Origin: Verticillium longisporum
Lineage: Eukaryota > Ascomycota > Sordariomycetes > Glomerellales > Plectosphaerellaceae
Assembly: GCA_019188255.1 (NCBI GenBank)
Contig: JAETXT010000001.1
Span: forward strand, 7,192,001-7,256,000
DNA length: 64,000 nucleotides
Reading direction: 5' to 3'
In this document: positions 34,264 to 44,693 of the stretch, one piece after another
Position numbering within the stretch: position 1 is the first letter of the stretch
Layout of the letters: every line of letters starts with the position of its first letter
Notes under the pieces: generated by a model
Database searches by the model: none
Told to the model about the DNA's origin: nothing
Seen by the model: the letters and a program-made list of their open reading frames with translations, nothing else
Made by a program: the position numbers and the translations under genes

Positions 34264-34740
34264 ATGCTAAAAGTGGAGGCCGCATTAGACAACGAGAAGA
34301 TGGCCAAGGCATCTCTTTTTGATAACGTTGCTTGCTATCGGCATCTCGAGGGCAAATTGAAGGGCGCGGAAGCGCATTTAAAACAGGCAACATAAATAAG
34401 GAAAGAAATGCTTGGCGACGAGTATCCCGACACGCTGACCAGTATGGCCGACCTGGCGTCGATATACCGGGATCAAGGGCGATGGGCCGAGGCTGAACGG
34501 CTGTATGTGCGGTTGCTGCAAACTTCGAAGAGCGTGCTTGGCGACGAGCATCCCCGCACGCTGACCAATATGGGCTTCCTCGCCTTGAGTAGCCATAAGT
34601 TGGGTCGCTACATGGATGCGCTGGCCTTGATGAAAAATTGTGTTCGCCTTCGACGAAAAGTCCTTGGAGATGACCACCCTGACACGCGGATGGCTCTCGC
34701 GACTCTAGAATTTTGGTCATCAGATGTTTCTGTACAATAG
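34264..34740 (+). pseudogene. TPR-repeat fragment of an NLR-type or kinesin-light-chain-like gene
   Basis: A frame of tetratricopeptide repeats of the kind that ends fungal NB-ARC/NACHT proteins: EMLGDEYPDTLTSMADLASIY, then RWAEAERLYVRLLQ, VLGDEHPRTLTNMGFLA and VLGDDHPDTRMALATLE. Three to four repeats remain. A TAA at 34393-34395 interrupts the frame just before the first clear repeat, and upstream the sequence (EGKLKGAEAHLKQA) is still TPR-like. No nucleotide-binding domain is present; the rest was probably replaced by the transposons on either side. Confidence 0.7.
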
Positions 34741-35049
34741 ATTCTGCTTTAAAAGTAGTCCTCAAACTATGTGGTTTAGGTGCGGGCTATCGCGGACCGT
34801 TGTCTCCATGTTGTCATCATCGTTGGAAGGCTGGTGTCACCACGGAATTGAACAAAGTGGATTGATTGTTGTTAAGGTACAAAAGGAGACTTCCAGAAGT
34901 CCAAACGAAGGTAATTGGTCAGATCCAGCATCGGTAAGGAGTCTTACCGGGGCGATAACGACAGAACAAATGCATCAAATGAGGACTCCACATTTGGGAT
35001 GAAAGTACTCCTGGGTCACAGAACAGAACCTTGCCTGATCGGCAACAGA
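34741..35049. other. spacer between TPR relic and copia element
   Basis: About 310 bases in which I see no gene or repeat. Confidence 0.4.
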
Positions 35050-35275
35050 TGTCAGATACTCGATGCCTCACGTATCGTATTCGTCACTTCTGGCCGAGTC
35101 CTCACATTAAAAGGACCTCTTGGTGGTTGTAACTTGGTTGATCCTTGTTTTGTACTGGTTCTGTCGAGTGACAAACTTAACCCCACTCCTTCACCGCCCT
35201 GCGGCAGAATGGAGAAATATTCAATAAACCCGATTTCAGACACGCTTAAAAGCGGATCCAAGCATCAATCCGACA
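35050..35275 (-). repeat. 3' LTR of the copia element
   Basis: Starts TGTCAGATACTCGATG and ends ATCCGACA on the + strand. The adjacent CCCCCAGTTGAGG, read on the minus strand, gives a G-rich tract that could be the polypurine tract. Confidence 0.85.
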
Positions 35276-35308
35276 CACCCCCAGTTGAGGCCTCGCAGGT
35301 GGAAACTG

Positions 35309-38300
35309 TCAGTCTCCGATCTCCAGCTCTTCCATTCTTTCCCAAAGTTCCTGTTTCTCGATGGGCCGGAGTAGCCTTCCCTCCAGTCGATCTGAGATAT
35401 CGATGAGTCCAATCTGTGCCGTGAAAATCTGGAGGCGTTGATGATTCAGGGGCTTCGTAAGTCCATCGGCGATCATGTTTGCCGTCGGGATATATTCCAC
35501 CAGGATCCTGTTCTTCTGTGCTTCCTGCCTCAACCAGTGGTTGTGTATGTCGACGTGTCGAAGTTTGGTCCGCAATGTGGCGATGTCTTTGTTGACCAGT
35601 TTGATCGTCTGTTGGTTGTCACATCTTATTCGGATGCGTTCATCGTCCAAGGTAACCCCGAGCTCCTTGATGAGTCTAGAGACGAACATCGCTTCCTTGG
35701 CTGCCTGTGAGAGGGCAAGGAGCTCCGCTTCGGTAGTAGACGTGGTGACCGTTGATTGTTTATTGGCTCTCCAGCCGATTGTGCCGCCAAACAAGGTCAT
35801 GGCGTAAGCTTGGGAGCTCTTTCGGTCAAGAGTATTGTCTGCGAAGGATGCGTCGCTTGCCATTGTGAAAACATCGTCTCCGCCGAACTGTAACGCCATC
35901 GTCTTTGTTTTCCTTAGATACAGCAGCACCTGGTCAGCTGCAGTATGATGCTCGGGTCCTGGGTTTGAGTTATGTCGCGCAAGTCGCGAAGCGGCGAATG
36001 CCACGTCTGGTCGTGTGATGACCGCAGCGTACAGTATTGAGCCGATCTTTCGCTGGTAGCTTCGGATTGACCCACAGCTTGCGAGTTCATCATGTGGCAG
36101 GAGTTCTTCCTGTTTCATCGGAACATCGTGCCGCAAATCTGTGCGGTCAATGAGGTTAGCAATCTTGTCAAGGTAATCGGATTGGGAGAGCCAGAGGAGC
36201 TTGTTCTCTCTGTCTCTGATGATTTCAACGCCGAGGAACCATTGCAATGGTGTTCCTCCTGTCAATTTGTACTTAGCTTGCAGCGCTCGTGTGATGCGCT
36301 CAACCTCGTCCTCCCTCTGCTTTCGGTATGCCAGGACAATGTCGTCGACATAAAGAAGATAATGACACCGCCCTTGGTCATGCAGCAGGTCTCATGAGGA
36401 ACGGGTTTGAATCCGAGTTCGGTCAGTGTAGCTGTGAGTTCCCTCTGCCACAGTAGTGGAGACTCTCTCAGCCCATAGAGCGCTTTCCGGAGCATCAGGA
36501 TCATTCCTGGTTTCCGGTGCCCTGGTGGCATGCGCATGAAGACGTTCTTGTCCAACTTGGCGTTCACAAACGCGTTGACGGCGTCATACTGGATCAGTTC
36601 CAGGTCGAAGCGCGCCGCGACTGCCATGAGTGTCCGAAAGGAGCGCCCTGCTAGGGTCGCTGCGTATGTCTCTTCGTGAGTCGACTTACGTTGTTGGTCT
36701 CCTCTGACCACCAGGCGTGCTTTGCACTTCTGGAACTGTCCGTGTTTGTCAAACTTGTACACGTAAACCCACATGCAGTCAAGGATCTGATAGCCTCGCA
36801 CTCGAAGGTCATGTTTGGAAATCTCCGCCCATGAGTTCATTTCTTCGTGGCTGCGCAGGTGTGCTGCTTCCGCCTCCTCAAACATTGTTTTCATGGGATG
36901 TGTTGCCAAGTCTCCATGGTGCTTGGGTAGTGGAGGCATCTGTCGCCTGTGGAGCGTCCTTGGATTTCGTAGCAGTCGAAGCCACTTGGCCTTGTCGATC
37001 TGTTCTCCGTCTATCGCGCCGAGTGGATTGGCCAAACGTCCAGCAGCAAAGGCAGCTTTCCACACCTCAATTGGTCCGGCGTTTCTGTAGATCGTTAATC
37101 TCTCCTCAGGCAGATCATCTGAACCGTTCCGCATCACCAAAGAGAGAAGTGCTGCCGGTGGAAGTGACACAGGGGTAGCGTATTCTCTAGCCCGGGCGTC
37201 AGAGTTCTTGGCTTGGTCATCGGTGCCGGCCGTAACCTGGCTGTCCGTGCCGCCCTCTGGTAGTCCCAGTGCGATTTCCGCATCCCCGGTTGACCCAAAG
37301 CGCTCGCCAGTCCTGGCTGGTTGATCAGACGCAGCCTCTGACGGTTCAGCTTCTGTGTCCCCTTCCGCTTCCTGAACGGCGAAGTCCTCCCAGTTCTCCT
37401 GGGGTTCAACGTCTTCGTCCTCTCCAGGAAGGCCCTCCCAAGTTCGTTGGGGTAGAAAGGCACCGTCAGGCGATTCTACTGCCTCGGTGGCACGGTCTGG
37501 TTCAGGCTGGTCTACCCTATCGAGTAGATGGATCAAATCTTGCCGACTGATGTGGAGCAGATCATCCTTGAGTTGTTTTAAATCCCCATTGAAGAGTTTG
37601 TCTTCATTGAAGATGACGTCCCTCGTAGATATGGTCCTGCCAGTATGTGGATTCCAGATTCGGTATATGTTCGTGGATTGGTATCCCACGAGAAACCCAA
37701 TCCATGCCTTGGGGTTGAGTCTCTGTTTCTTTTGTGTACCTAGTTGCGCTTCCCGGGTCATGGCATAAGCCTTGCACCCATAGACGCGGAGGTGTGCTTG
37801 ATATGGCTTGCGGTTCTCCACCACAACCCCGTCCCTGTGTGCTAGGAATGTGTGGAACTTGTCGTATGGAGTCCGCCAGCTGTAAATGTACTTCGGAGTC
37901 CGGTTGTGGAGGTAGACAGCGGCTCGGTATATCTCCACCCACAGGTGTTCCGGCAGTCTGGCACCGACGCGCATCGCTCTGGCCTTCGTCTTAATGATGC
38001 TTCCAGACACCTCGGCACTCCCGTTCTGGGCAGGTGTATACGGCGCTGATGGTTCGACCTTGATATGAAGCGTGCGGAGGAATGCAATGGTGGTGAGACT
38101 GTGCTTCATGATCTCATTGTCGCATTCAATGACCTTGGGGGCCAGCCCATACTGCCGCTTCAGGACGCCAAGCAGGTCCTTGATTGCCGCAGTCAGGACT
38201 TCCGTCCTTCTGTCTGTGAGGTAGTAGTCCCAGATCATTCCCGACCAGCGATCGGTGACGAGCATGACACTGCGTTGGCCCTCCTGATCCCTGGTCACAT

Positions 38301-38996
38301 CATGAAAGTCGATGGCTAGTCGGTCGCCGGGCGCATGGCCAAGTTTCCTTGGTCGGCGACTGACTTGTCGTGTCATCTTGGATAGTGCGCAACCGTCGCA
38401 TTCCACGGTCGTTGTTCCCTTGACTCTCGCACCCCTGGAGGCGTTCACTAGATGTTCAAGGGCCCGCGGTCCAGGATGGCCGAGTCGCAAGTGCCACTTC
38501 CGGCCATCAGCTTTGGAAGTTCGCTCTGACCAAGAATGCGCTCGGTGTCGTCGGGTAACGAATGCACTGTCAGGGCATCCCACAGGTATGTCTTCGATGA
38601 CAAACTGATCATGACGAACCGCCAGTGTGGAAACGATCGCATGATTCCAGTCTCGGAGACAGTTCTGCCCTGGGCGGTTATCCCACCAATATCCGCGTTT
38701 GTGCAGTTGACGTAACGAAACAAGGTTGCAGGGAAGTTCTCGCAGAGAGCCACATCGCAAAGTCTGATGACCTTCGGTCCCTTAGGGCCTCGAGTCTGGA
38801 TGTCCACGATCCCATATCCGCGGATGGGAACTCTCCTTTCCCCGGCAAAAACATAGTCTCCTTCTTCTGCCTGCTGAAACCTCGTGAAACGATTGTTGTT
38901 GTTGAAGATGTGAATAGTCGAACCTGAATCGAGAATGACCGAGTTCTTGAGCGGGTACTGGGTGATGGAAAATGCAGCGTTGAGAGCAGCGACCAC
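35309..38996 (-). pseudogene. copia pol: protease, integrase, reverse transcriptase, RNase H
   Basis: The protease has LDSGSTIHIF. The frame slips by one near 38740 (CENFP in one frame, CNLVSLRQLHKRGYWW in the next). Integrase follows with the zinc part KWHLRLGH...CDGCALSK and core residues in DRLAIDFHDVT and APYTPAQNGSAE. The reverse transcriptase shows DAVNAFVNAKLDK and MLRKALYGLRESP. A second slip sits immediately before the active-site YVDD box at about 36340-36355. The last frame holds the end of RT and RNase H (TTSTTEAELLALSQAAKEA, KLRHVDIHNHWLR). Both slips are one-base losses in short homopolymers. Confidence 0.9.
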
Positions 38997-39032
38997 AAAG
39001 CTGGCAGTGCATTGTCCAACACCCCTCCCGGG

Positions 39033-40298
39033 TCATTCGGCTTCTTCCAGTTGGTTAACCTTCTTTAGACGGTTCACGTCATCTTTCAGACTTTTGTCTG
39101 TCCGGAGACGACTGTCGACTGCTTCTCGAATCACCTTCCGTTCCCTGAAGACCTCCGGCGCCTTCCTCGGGAAGATGTAGTAGCAGTTGCCCAGGTCGTG
39201 TCTCCCATCGCACGCTCGACAGGTAACATCGCCCCGGTTAGAGGTCGCGGCTCTCGTTCGTCGTGTTGTTGTCAGAGTGTCTTGCGCCTTCCGCTTGCGG
39301 GCCATTCTCTCTTCTTCTTGCGGCCGTGAGGTTACGTTTTCGTCTTGGATGCCCGTTCCTGATCCTACTGATGATTCACCAGCAAATGTCGGGCCAAAGG
39401 AGCCTCTGACGATCTTGGGACGTTTTTCCTGTGGGTGGAGAAGATTCTGCTGCTCAGCCTCTGTTCGAAGATCCTTGGCAACCTCTCCGATCGACAGAGT
39501 CTTGTCTTCGAGCTTGTCCTTGTAAATGCCCCTGTAGATTGTAACCCAATGGCCGAGAATGGGCCGAATGGCCTTGGTAAGGTCGTCGAACCAAGTGTTG
39601 GGGTCCTCGACACCTCCGGTTTTCCACACCAGTGCATGGTTGGTGGCTATCTCCCACGTGGTGATCCAGTCGGCAAAGTCTTTGGGCGCTTTAGTCAAGA
39701 TGCTTGTAGCCTCCTGATACTTCCGGCGTGCGGCAGTTTGTTGTTCTCTGTCGGTAGTGCCCACGCTTGTCTTCAAGTTGAGGTACCACCTCCGTAGATC
39801 CCATTGTGGTCGACAGGAGCTCTGGCGCAGACCGTAGTCCACCGTATCAATAACCCAGGCCTTCAATTTCTCGCAGTTGGTCTCTTGCTCCTTGTATTCC
39901 TTGTAGTCTTGTTCGTAGACTCTCCATTCAAATTGGAAGGAGACCTTGTCCTCGGCGGTGAGCTCAGCAATGCTTCGAGCTCTTTGGTGTGGATCGAATG
40001 TCTCCGGCAGAGACACGATAGGTTCACTTGATTGTTGGCGGATAGTTTGACTGGACTGTCCACTTCTGCGGCCTCGCACCCCTGTCGAGGAGTCCGAGTC
40101 TGTGGAGCGAGGAGGAACCCTCCGCCCATACTTCGAGAACTCCGGTCGTTGGGGCTTCTCCAGCAGGCTCTGTTCACTGTCTGGGTCGATATATTCCCAT
40201 TGATGAAGACTTGTGGCCTTTGTCTGGAACTCTTCATCCCACCTGCCCCAGTCTTCGAAGGTCCGAAGTAAGGCTTTCGCGGTCGGATCGTTCGGCAT
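39033..40298 (-). CDS. copia gag-like protein
   Basis: 421 aa beginning MPNDPTAKALLRTFEDWGRW. It contains a gag-like helical region (DFADWITTWEIATNHALVW...WFDDLTKAIRPILG) and one zinc knuckle, CRACDGRHDLGNCYY, with the third ligand irregular. It ends at a TGA; the same frame then continues without break into the protease region, so the stop is all that separates gag from pol. Confidence 0.85.
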   Translation of the reverse strand: MPNDPTAKALLRTFEDWGRWDEEFQTKATSLHQWEYIDPDSEQSLLEKPQRPEFSKYGRRVPPRSTDSDSSTGVRGRRSGQSSQTIRQQSSEPIVSLPETFDPHQRARSIAELTAEDKVSFQFEWRVYEQDYKEYKEQETNCEKLKAWVIDTVDYGLRQSSCRPQWDLRRWYLNLKTSVGTTDREQQTAARRKYQEATSILTKAPKDFADWITTWEIATNHALVWKTGGVEDPNTWFDDLTKAIRPILGHWVTIYRGIYKDKLEDKTLSIGEVAKDLRTEAEQQNLLHPQEKRPKIVRGSFGPTFAGESSVGSGTGIQDENVTSRPQEEERMARKRKAQDTLTTTRRTRAATSNRGDVTCRACDGRHDLGNCYYIFPRKAPEVFRERKVIREAVDSRLRTDKSLKDDVNRLKKVNQLEEAE

Positions 40299-40348
40299 CG
40301 CGTATCGTCGTCCGGCACAACGGCTCGTGAGCGTATGAGACTCTTAAT

Positions 40349-40573
40349 TGTCAGATACTCGATGCCTCATGTATCGTATTCGTCACTTCTGGCCGAGTCC
40401 TCATATTAAAAGGACCTCTTGATGGTTGTAACTTGGTTGATCCTTGTTTTGTACTGGTTCTGTCGAGTGACAATCTTGACCCCACTCCTTCACCGCCCTG
40501 CGGCAGAATGGTGAAATATTCAATAAACCCGATTTCAGACACCCTTCAAACAGATCCAAGCATCAATCCGACA
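40349..40573 (-). repeat. 5' LTR of the copia element
   Basis: Near-identical to the left copy. Differences include CATGTATCG versus CACGTATCG and a small block near the end (CCTTCAAACAG versus CGCTTAAAAGCGG). I could not assign a primer-binding site. Confidence 0.85.
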
Positions 40574-41574
40574 ACAACTGCTGACCCTCCATTAGTGCAT
40601 GTACACACGCACGTACCACCGCTCCATCAAGTGACCCCACCTTAGGCGTCGTGTTTGGGAGCTCGCGACCCATGACGCGCCGGAGAGCAGCCTTGATTTG
40701 ACATTCAACCAACACGCCGTCAATGCCGGCCAGCTCTCCTGATTGACGCTTACTCTCTCATCATGTTTACCGACGTCTTTCGCGAATTAGCACGATTTAG
40801 AGCAGGTTTGAATTTGCTCCGCCTAGAGATTGATCGGTTTTCTGGCTCCGAGGAGTCTAAATCCAGGTCATCTCGTCGTCGCTCGGCCCGTAAACCTGAA
40901 CATCAAAGTAACAACTGGAATACCCACATTCGGGAGCTATGCAGTACCTTCGATGCGTTATTCGCACAGCTCGCAAAGCTCGCAAACATCGAGCAGACAT
41001 TCATCCATCAATCTCCTGACGACAACCGTTCTCCCAGCGCGCCACACGTCGCGGCGGGGCCACAGGCACCGTCGGCAGGTTCGGTCGCGGCAGCCGCGGA
41101 GCCAAGCACGCAAACACCAAACACCACACGCCGCAACGTCAACCAGCACTCAGAAAGACATCCTCTCCCAGAGGGGCGAGATGTTGCGGCGACAAGCCGG
41201 CAACGTCCACTGCTCAACCCGATCAAGCCTTCCCAAGCACACTCCCAGTCAGCACAGCCCACATCCAATGTTGACAATGCGGCAGCGCCCAAACCTGCGC
41301 CGCTCACAGCAACCCAGACGTTTCACCTATCACTTGACCAGATGGGAGACAGCATAGCCAGCCGTCTAGCCGAGTTCGCTGAGGATCCAGCCTTCAACGG
41401 TAGAGTTAGTATGCAGGAGGTGTACTTCGACTGGGAGGACCTGAAGGCGAGGATGCCAGCGCCGCCACAGGACCACGACCTCAATTTCGTCGAATGGGAA
41501 AGCACTAATGTGGCAGGGGTCTCTCGTCTGAGAGTGTCCGATACTCTCCTGTCTGAGTGGGAGCTGCCGGACAT

Positions 41575-41582
41575 ATCTCACC
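41575..41582. repeat. 8-base target duplication, left copy
   Basis: ATCTCACC, identical to 44686-44693; size typical for hAT insertion. Confidence 0.95.
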
Positions 41583-41949
41583 CAGTGATGGAATTATACA
41601 TTGAAACTGAAACATACCCTCTGTTTTGTTTGTTTCACTGAAACTTGAGCTTCGTTTCAGTTTTGTTTCAATGTTTGTGAAACATAGCATTCAATATATT
41701 AATTCAACGGAATCGTTTAACCTACAATCCCTAGACATCTATATTAATAAACTTAGCATGGCTCAACTCTGGCTAGCTCCTACAGAGCCTTAGGTAGTTA
41801 CTCTTGCGGTATGGTGTGATTGTCAAAGGTGTATGGCCGAGAAGGCCAGCGCAGGAGATCTGCTGATGAGTGCGATGGGTGACTGGAATTGATCGCTGGC
41901 CTCCCACTCCTGGGAGGCTATTTCCGGCCCTTATATACTTCTAGTGGCC

Positions 41950-44319
41950 TCATCTTGGGGCCCCTGGGCTCCCAAGGGACCCTTGCTCATACCCTGCGCT
42001 CCCTTGCCCCTGACAGTGATCCTCTTCAGGGTCTTTGTCTGACTCTAGTCGGGCGTCTTCAAGTATTGCTGCAGCCTCCTCAACCTGCAATGCATTCCTG
42101 AATATGCCACTCAATACAGCCCGCTCTTTGCCTGGTGGTATCCTCACCCAGCTCTTTATACACTCGCTGACCTCAACCATTTCTGGTCCCAGCCGAATCC
42201 GCTCAGGCGCAATGGTATGCTTTGTGCCTGAGAAAACTCGTTCCGGCTCGGCTGACATTGGCGGGATCGAGAAAATCGTGATAGCCATCTTGCTAAGGTT
42301 CGGATAGACAAACTGGCGAGCCGACTCGAGCCACCAACTTAAGGCTGATTGTTCGCCGATTATGTGAGGTGGTGCCTCGTCTGTATGTCAGCAATAGCTA
42401 TTGAGAACGTCACTACGATGCAAACATACCCCAATAAAGTCGTCGAATTCGTCTCGGAGCTGATCGTGAATGGCACCAGCCGCTTTAGCCTTGAAGCGCT
42501 GGAAGGGATTCTCTATCTGTCCGATCTCTGAACTTTGGGAGGTTCGCGTGGACCATTCGACTCGTGGTTTGAAGTGCTTCTGCCAGAACTCCCTTGCAGC
42601 CCTGATTGTCGGTTCGAGATATTGCCTTTGATGGGCCCAATGGGCATCAAAATAAGCCTTGCGGTAAGCCGGATGGAGAAGTACTGCAGCCGCATAGACT
42701 GGTGTGTCATCTGTGAGCTTGTAGTACTTATCAAACTTAAACCATGAAGCCAGGATACGTGCCTCAAGTCGTGGGTGATTGGAAAGAGCGCACTTCTCCC
42801 TCTGCTCTTTGTAGTGCTGAACCAGATAGTCCATCGAGAGCAGCATATCATCCAGGGTATTCGCCCTCCCCTCAGTATCCTTTGTGGCAAAGACAAAGGG
42901 TTGCAAAAACGAGGAAATATCTTCGAGCTCCTGCCAATCATCGTGGGACAGATAGTCGTCCTTCAATTCGTTGTAGTGATCATCAAGCCAGGAACGAATC
43001 TCCTTTCTCCTTGCCAACGCTACCTCAATCTCCTTGGACCAGGAATTCCAGCGAGTGTCGTTATCAAGCAGGATTGCTCTACCCACTGCCGCTATAAACT
43101 CTTGGTAGCGCTGTGTAGACGACCGAGACCAGACGTTGATGTTATGGAGCTTGCCGAGTACTCCCATCTGACGCCAATCATCCGCGATATCCTTTTGTTC
43201 CCTTTTGTCGTTGTTCTCTTCGTCGGCGAGGCGTTGAGTGTCCTGAAGAGCCAGGCTGACAGCCTCATCTTCATCGGCTCTTGACGCTCGATTCTTCCCG
43301 CGGAAGAGGAAGGCTTGGACTGCGAGGTTGATAACATGTCCATTGCAACGAACCCGGCGGATACGAGGGTTGAACAGACCGTGACGTAGTTCGTTGATCT
43401 TTTCGGCAATAAATCGAAGCATTGTATCGTTCGAATCCGCGTTATCAAGGGTAAAGAAACCAACTGTTTCTAAACTGATTTCGTAGTCTGCAATAACTTC
43501 GAGAAATACCCCAGCTTGCTGCTCACCGCCATGAGTCCCCTTAAATTCGCGGAGGGAAACGAGTGCTGTTTCTGCTTGCATTGATTCTGCATCTACCCAG
43601 TGCGCAACAATAGCTTGGTAGCCGGTTTTTGAAGGAGCTGTCCACATGTCGATGGAGAAATGGATCCACGAGAGCGAATCTTGAAGCCTTTTCGCGAGCG
43701 CTTCCTTGTGGAGAAAAAACGTATTTCGGAGAAGCTGAGGCACATCCTTGCGGCAGGTTCTGATCATTTCCTTTGCCATATAGTTAACGGAAAGGATAAC
43801 TGCCCAGAACTCAGGCCAGTCGAGAAGGGTGTGTGGAAGATTCCGGATGGCAATAAGCCTGCCACAGGCTTCGTTAAATTCGGGACGCCGAATAGCCGAG
43901 ACAAGGCCCCTTTCTTGTTGAATATCTCGCTCTCTCTGGCGTTGACCCTCTGCACCGAAGATATCATTGATGGTTGCTTGGTTGGCAACCTTTTGACCAC
44001 TTGGTGGCGAACCTTTAATGATGATGTTGTGTTTGCTGCTGAGGTGGGCGCGGAATCGATTCGAATTCGGGGTGCCCCCGTAAGTGCAGTTTGGCTGCCC
44101 ACAATAGTAGATCTCGTGCTTATGCTTATTTCGTACTGGTTCTCCACCCCTTGAGGACCTTGTCATCGCCCAGAGACCTTTGTTGCCGCCCTTCCGCTTC
44201 GATGTTTCTATCTCCTCCGTTGCAGCCGACCTCTTGTTTTCGAGACGCAGTGAGTGTGTTTCGTGGCTTTCGGTGTACTCCGTAAGCTGGCATATACTGA
44301 GTTCGTCGTCGGAGGCCAT
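41950..44319 (-). CDS. hAT transposase (BED finger and hATC domain)
   Basis: The main exon runs from the ATG at 44319 to about 42441. It has a nuclear-signal-like KRKGGNKG, a BED-type zinc finger (CGQPNCTYGG...RFRAHLSSKH), the RNase H-like core with HFSIDMWTAPSKTGYQAI and FFTLDNADSND, and LLDNDTRWNSWSKEI. The C-terminal hATC dimerisation domain (WWLESARQF, then IPPMSAEPERVFSGTKHTI) lies in 42382-41950 behind a GTATGT...CAG intron. With the written sequence that splice is one base out of phase after a run of four G (42429-42432), so either an unusual donor is used, one base is missing, or the gene is broken there. Confidence 0.88.
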
Positions 44320-44574
44320 CTTGGCATTTGCGATGGAGATGGGTTCGCCAGCGGCCGCGGATTTCCTTTTGGATATTTCCGCGGGAGAGCAGGCAACCTT
44401 GTTACCAGCGAATTGTTCCACAATCAAGAAAATGCAAGAGCAGCAATATAAACACGGAGTCAAGCTCTAGGAAGCTGAGACACTTCGCTAGGCACGTAGC
44501 ACAGGTCGTGTCGTTGACCACTTTGACAGGCAGCGCGTTGAAACGCTTGAAACACTGAAACAAACATTTGGTTG

Positions 44575-44660
44575 GTTTCAATGAAACATTTGCCAAGTCT
44601 GTTTCAGTTTCAATGAAACATTTGCCAAGTCTGTTTCAGTTTCAATGAAACATCATTGAA
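44575..44660. repeat. subterminal tandem repeats of the hAT element
   Basis: TTTCAATGAAACATTTGCCA appears twice in a 34-base period, then once more partially (TTTCAATGAAACATCATTG). Similar GAAAC words occur at 41600-41690 at the other end, as expected for hAT subterminal binding sites. Confidence 0.85.
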
Positions 44661-44685
44661 ACTGAAATGTTTTTTTCCATCACTG

Positions 44686-44693
44686 ATCTCACC
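44686..44693. repeat. 8-base target duplication, right copy
   Basis: ATCTCACC, next to the right end of the element. Confidence 0.95.

Larger units (their letters stand above)
35050..40573 (-). mobile_element. Ty1/copia LTR retrotransposon, defective
   Basis: 5.5 kb with LTRs of 226 and 225 bp at both ends and gag-protease-integrase-RT-RNase H order, the copia arrangement, on the minus strand. The LTRs begin TGTCAG and end CCGACA and differ at a handful of bases. Flanking 5-mers are ACAGA and ACAAC, so no clear target duplication remains. Frame breaks and a stop in the coding region make it non-autonomous as written. Confidence 0.9.
41583..44685 (-). mobile_element. hAT-family DNA transposon
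   Basis: 3103 bp, starting CAGTGATGGAA and ending TTCCATCACTG, perfect terminal inverted repeats of 11 bp, flanked by the exact 8-base duplication ATCTCACC (41575-41582 and 44686-44693). It codes for a hAT transposase on the minus strand. Both ends carry clusters of GAAAC/GTTTC words, including the 34-base tandem repeat at the right end. Confidence 0.95.

Noticed and set aside
35040..40580. 5-bp target duplication of the copia element
   Set aside because: Flanking pentamers ACAGA and ACAAC agree at three positions only.
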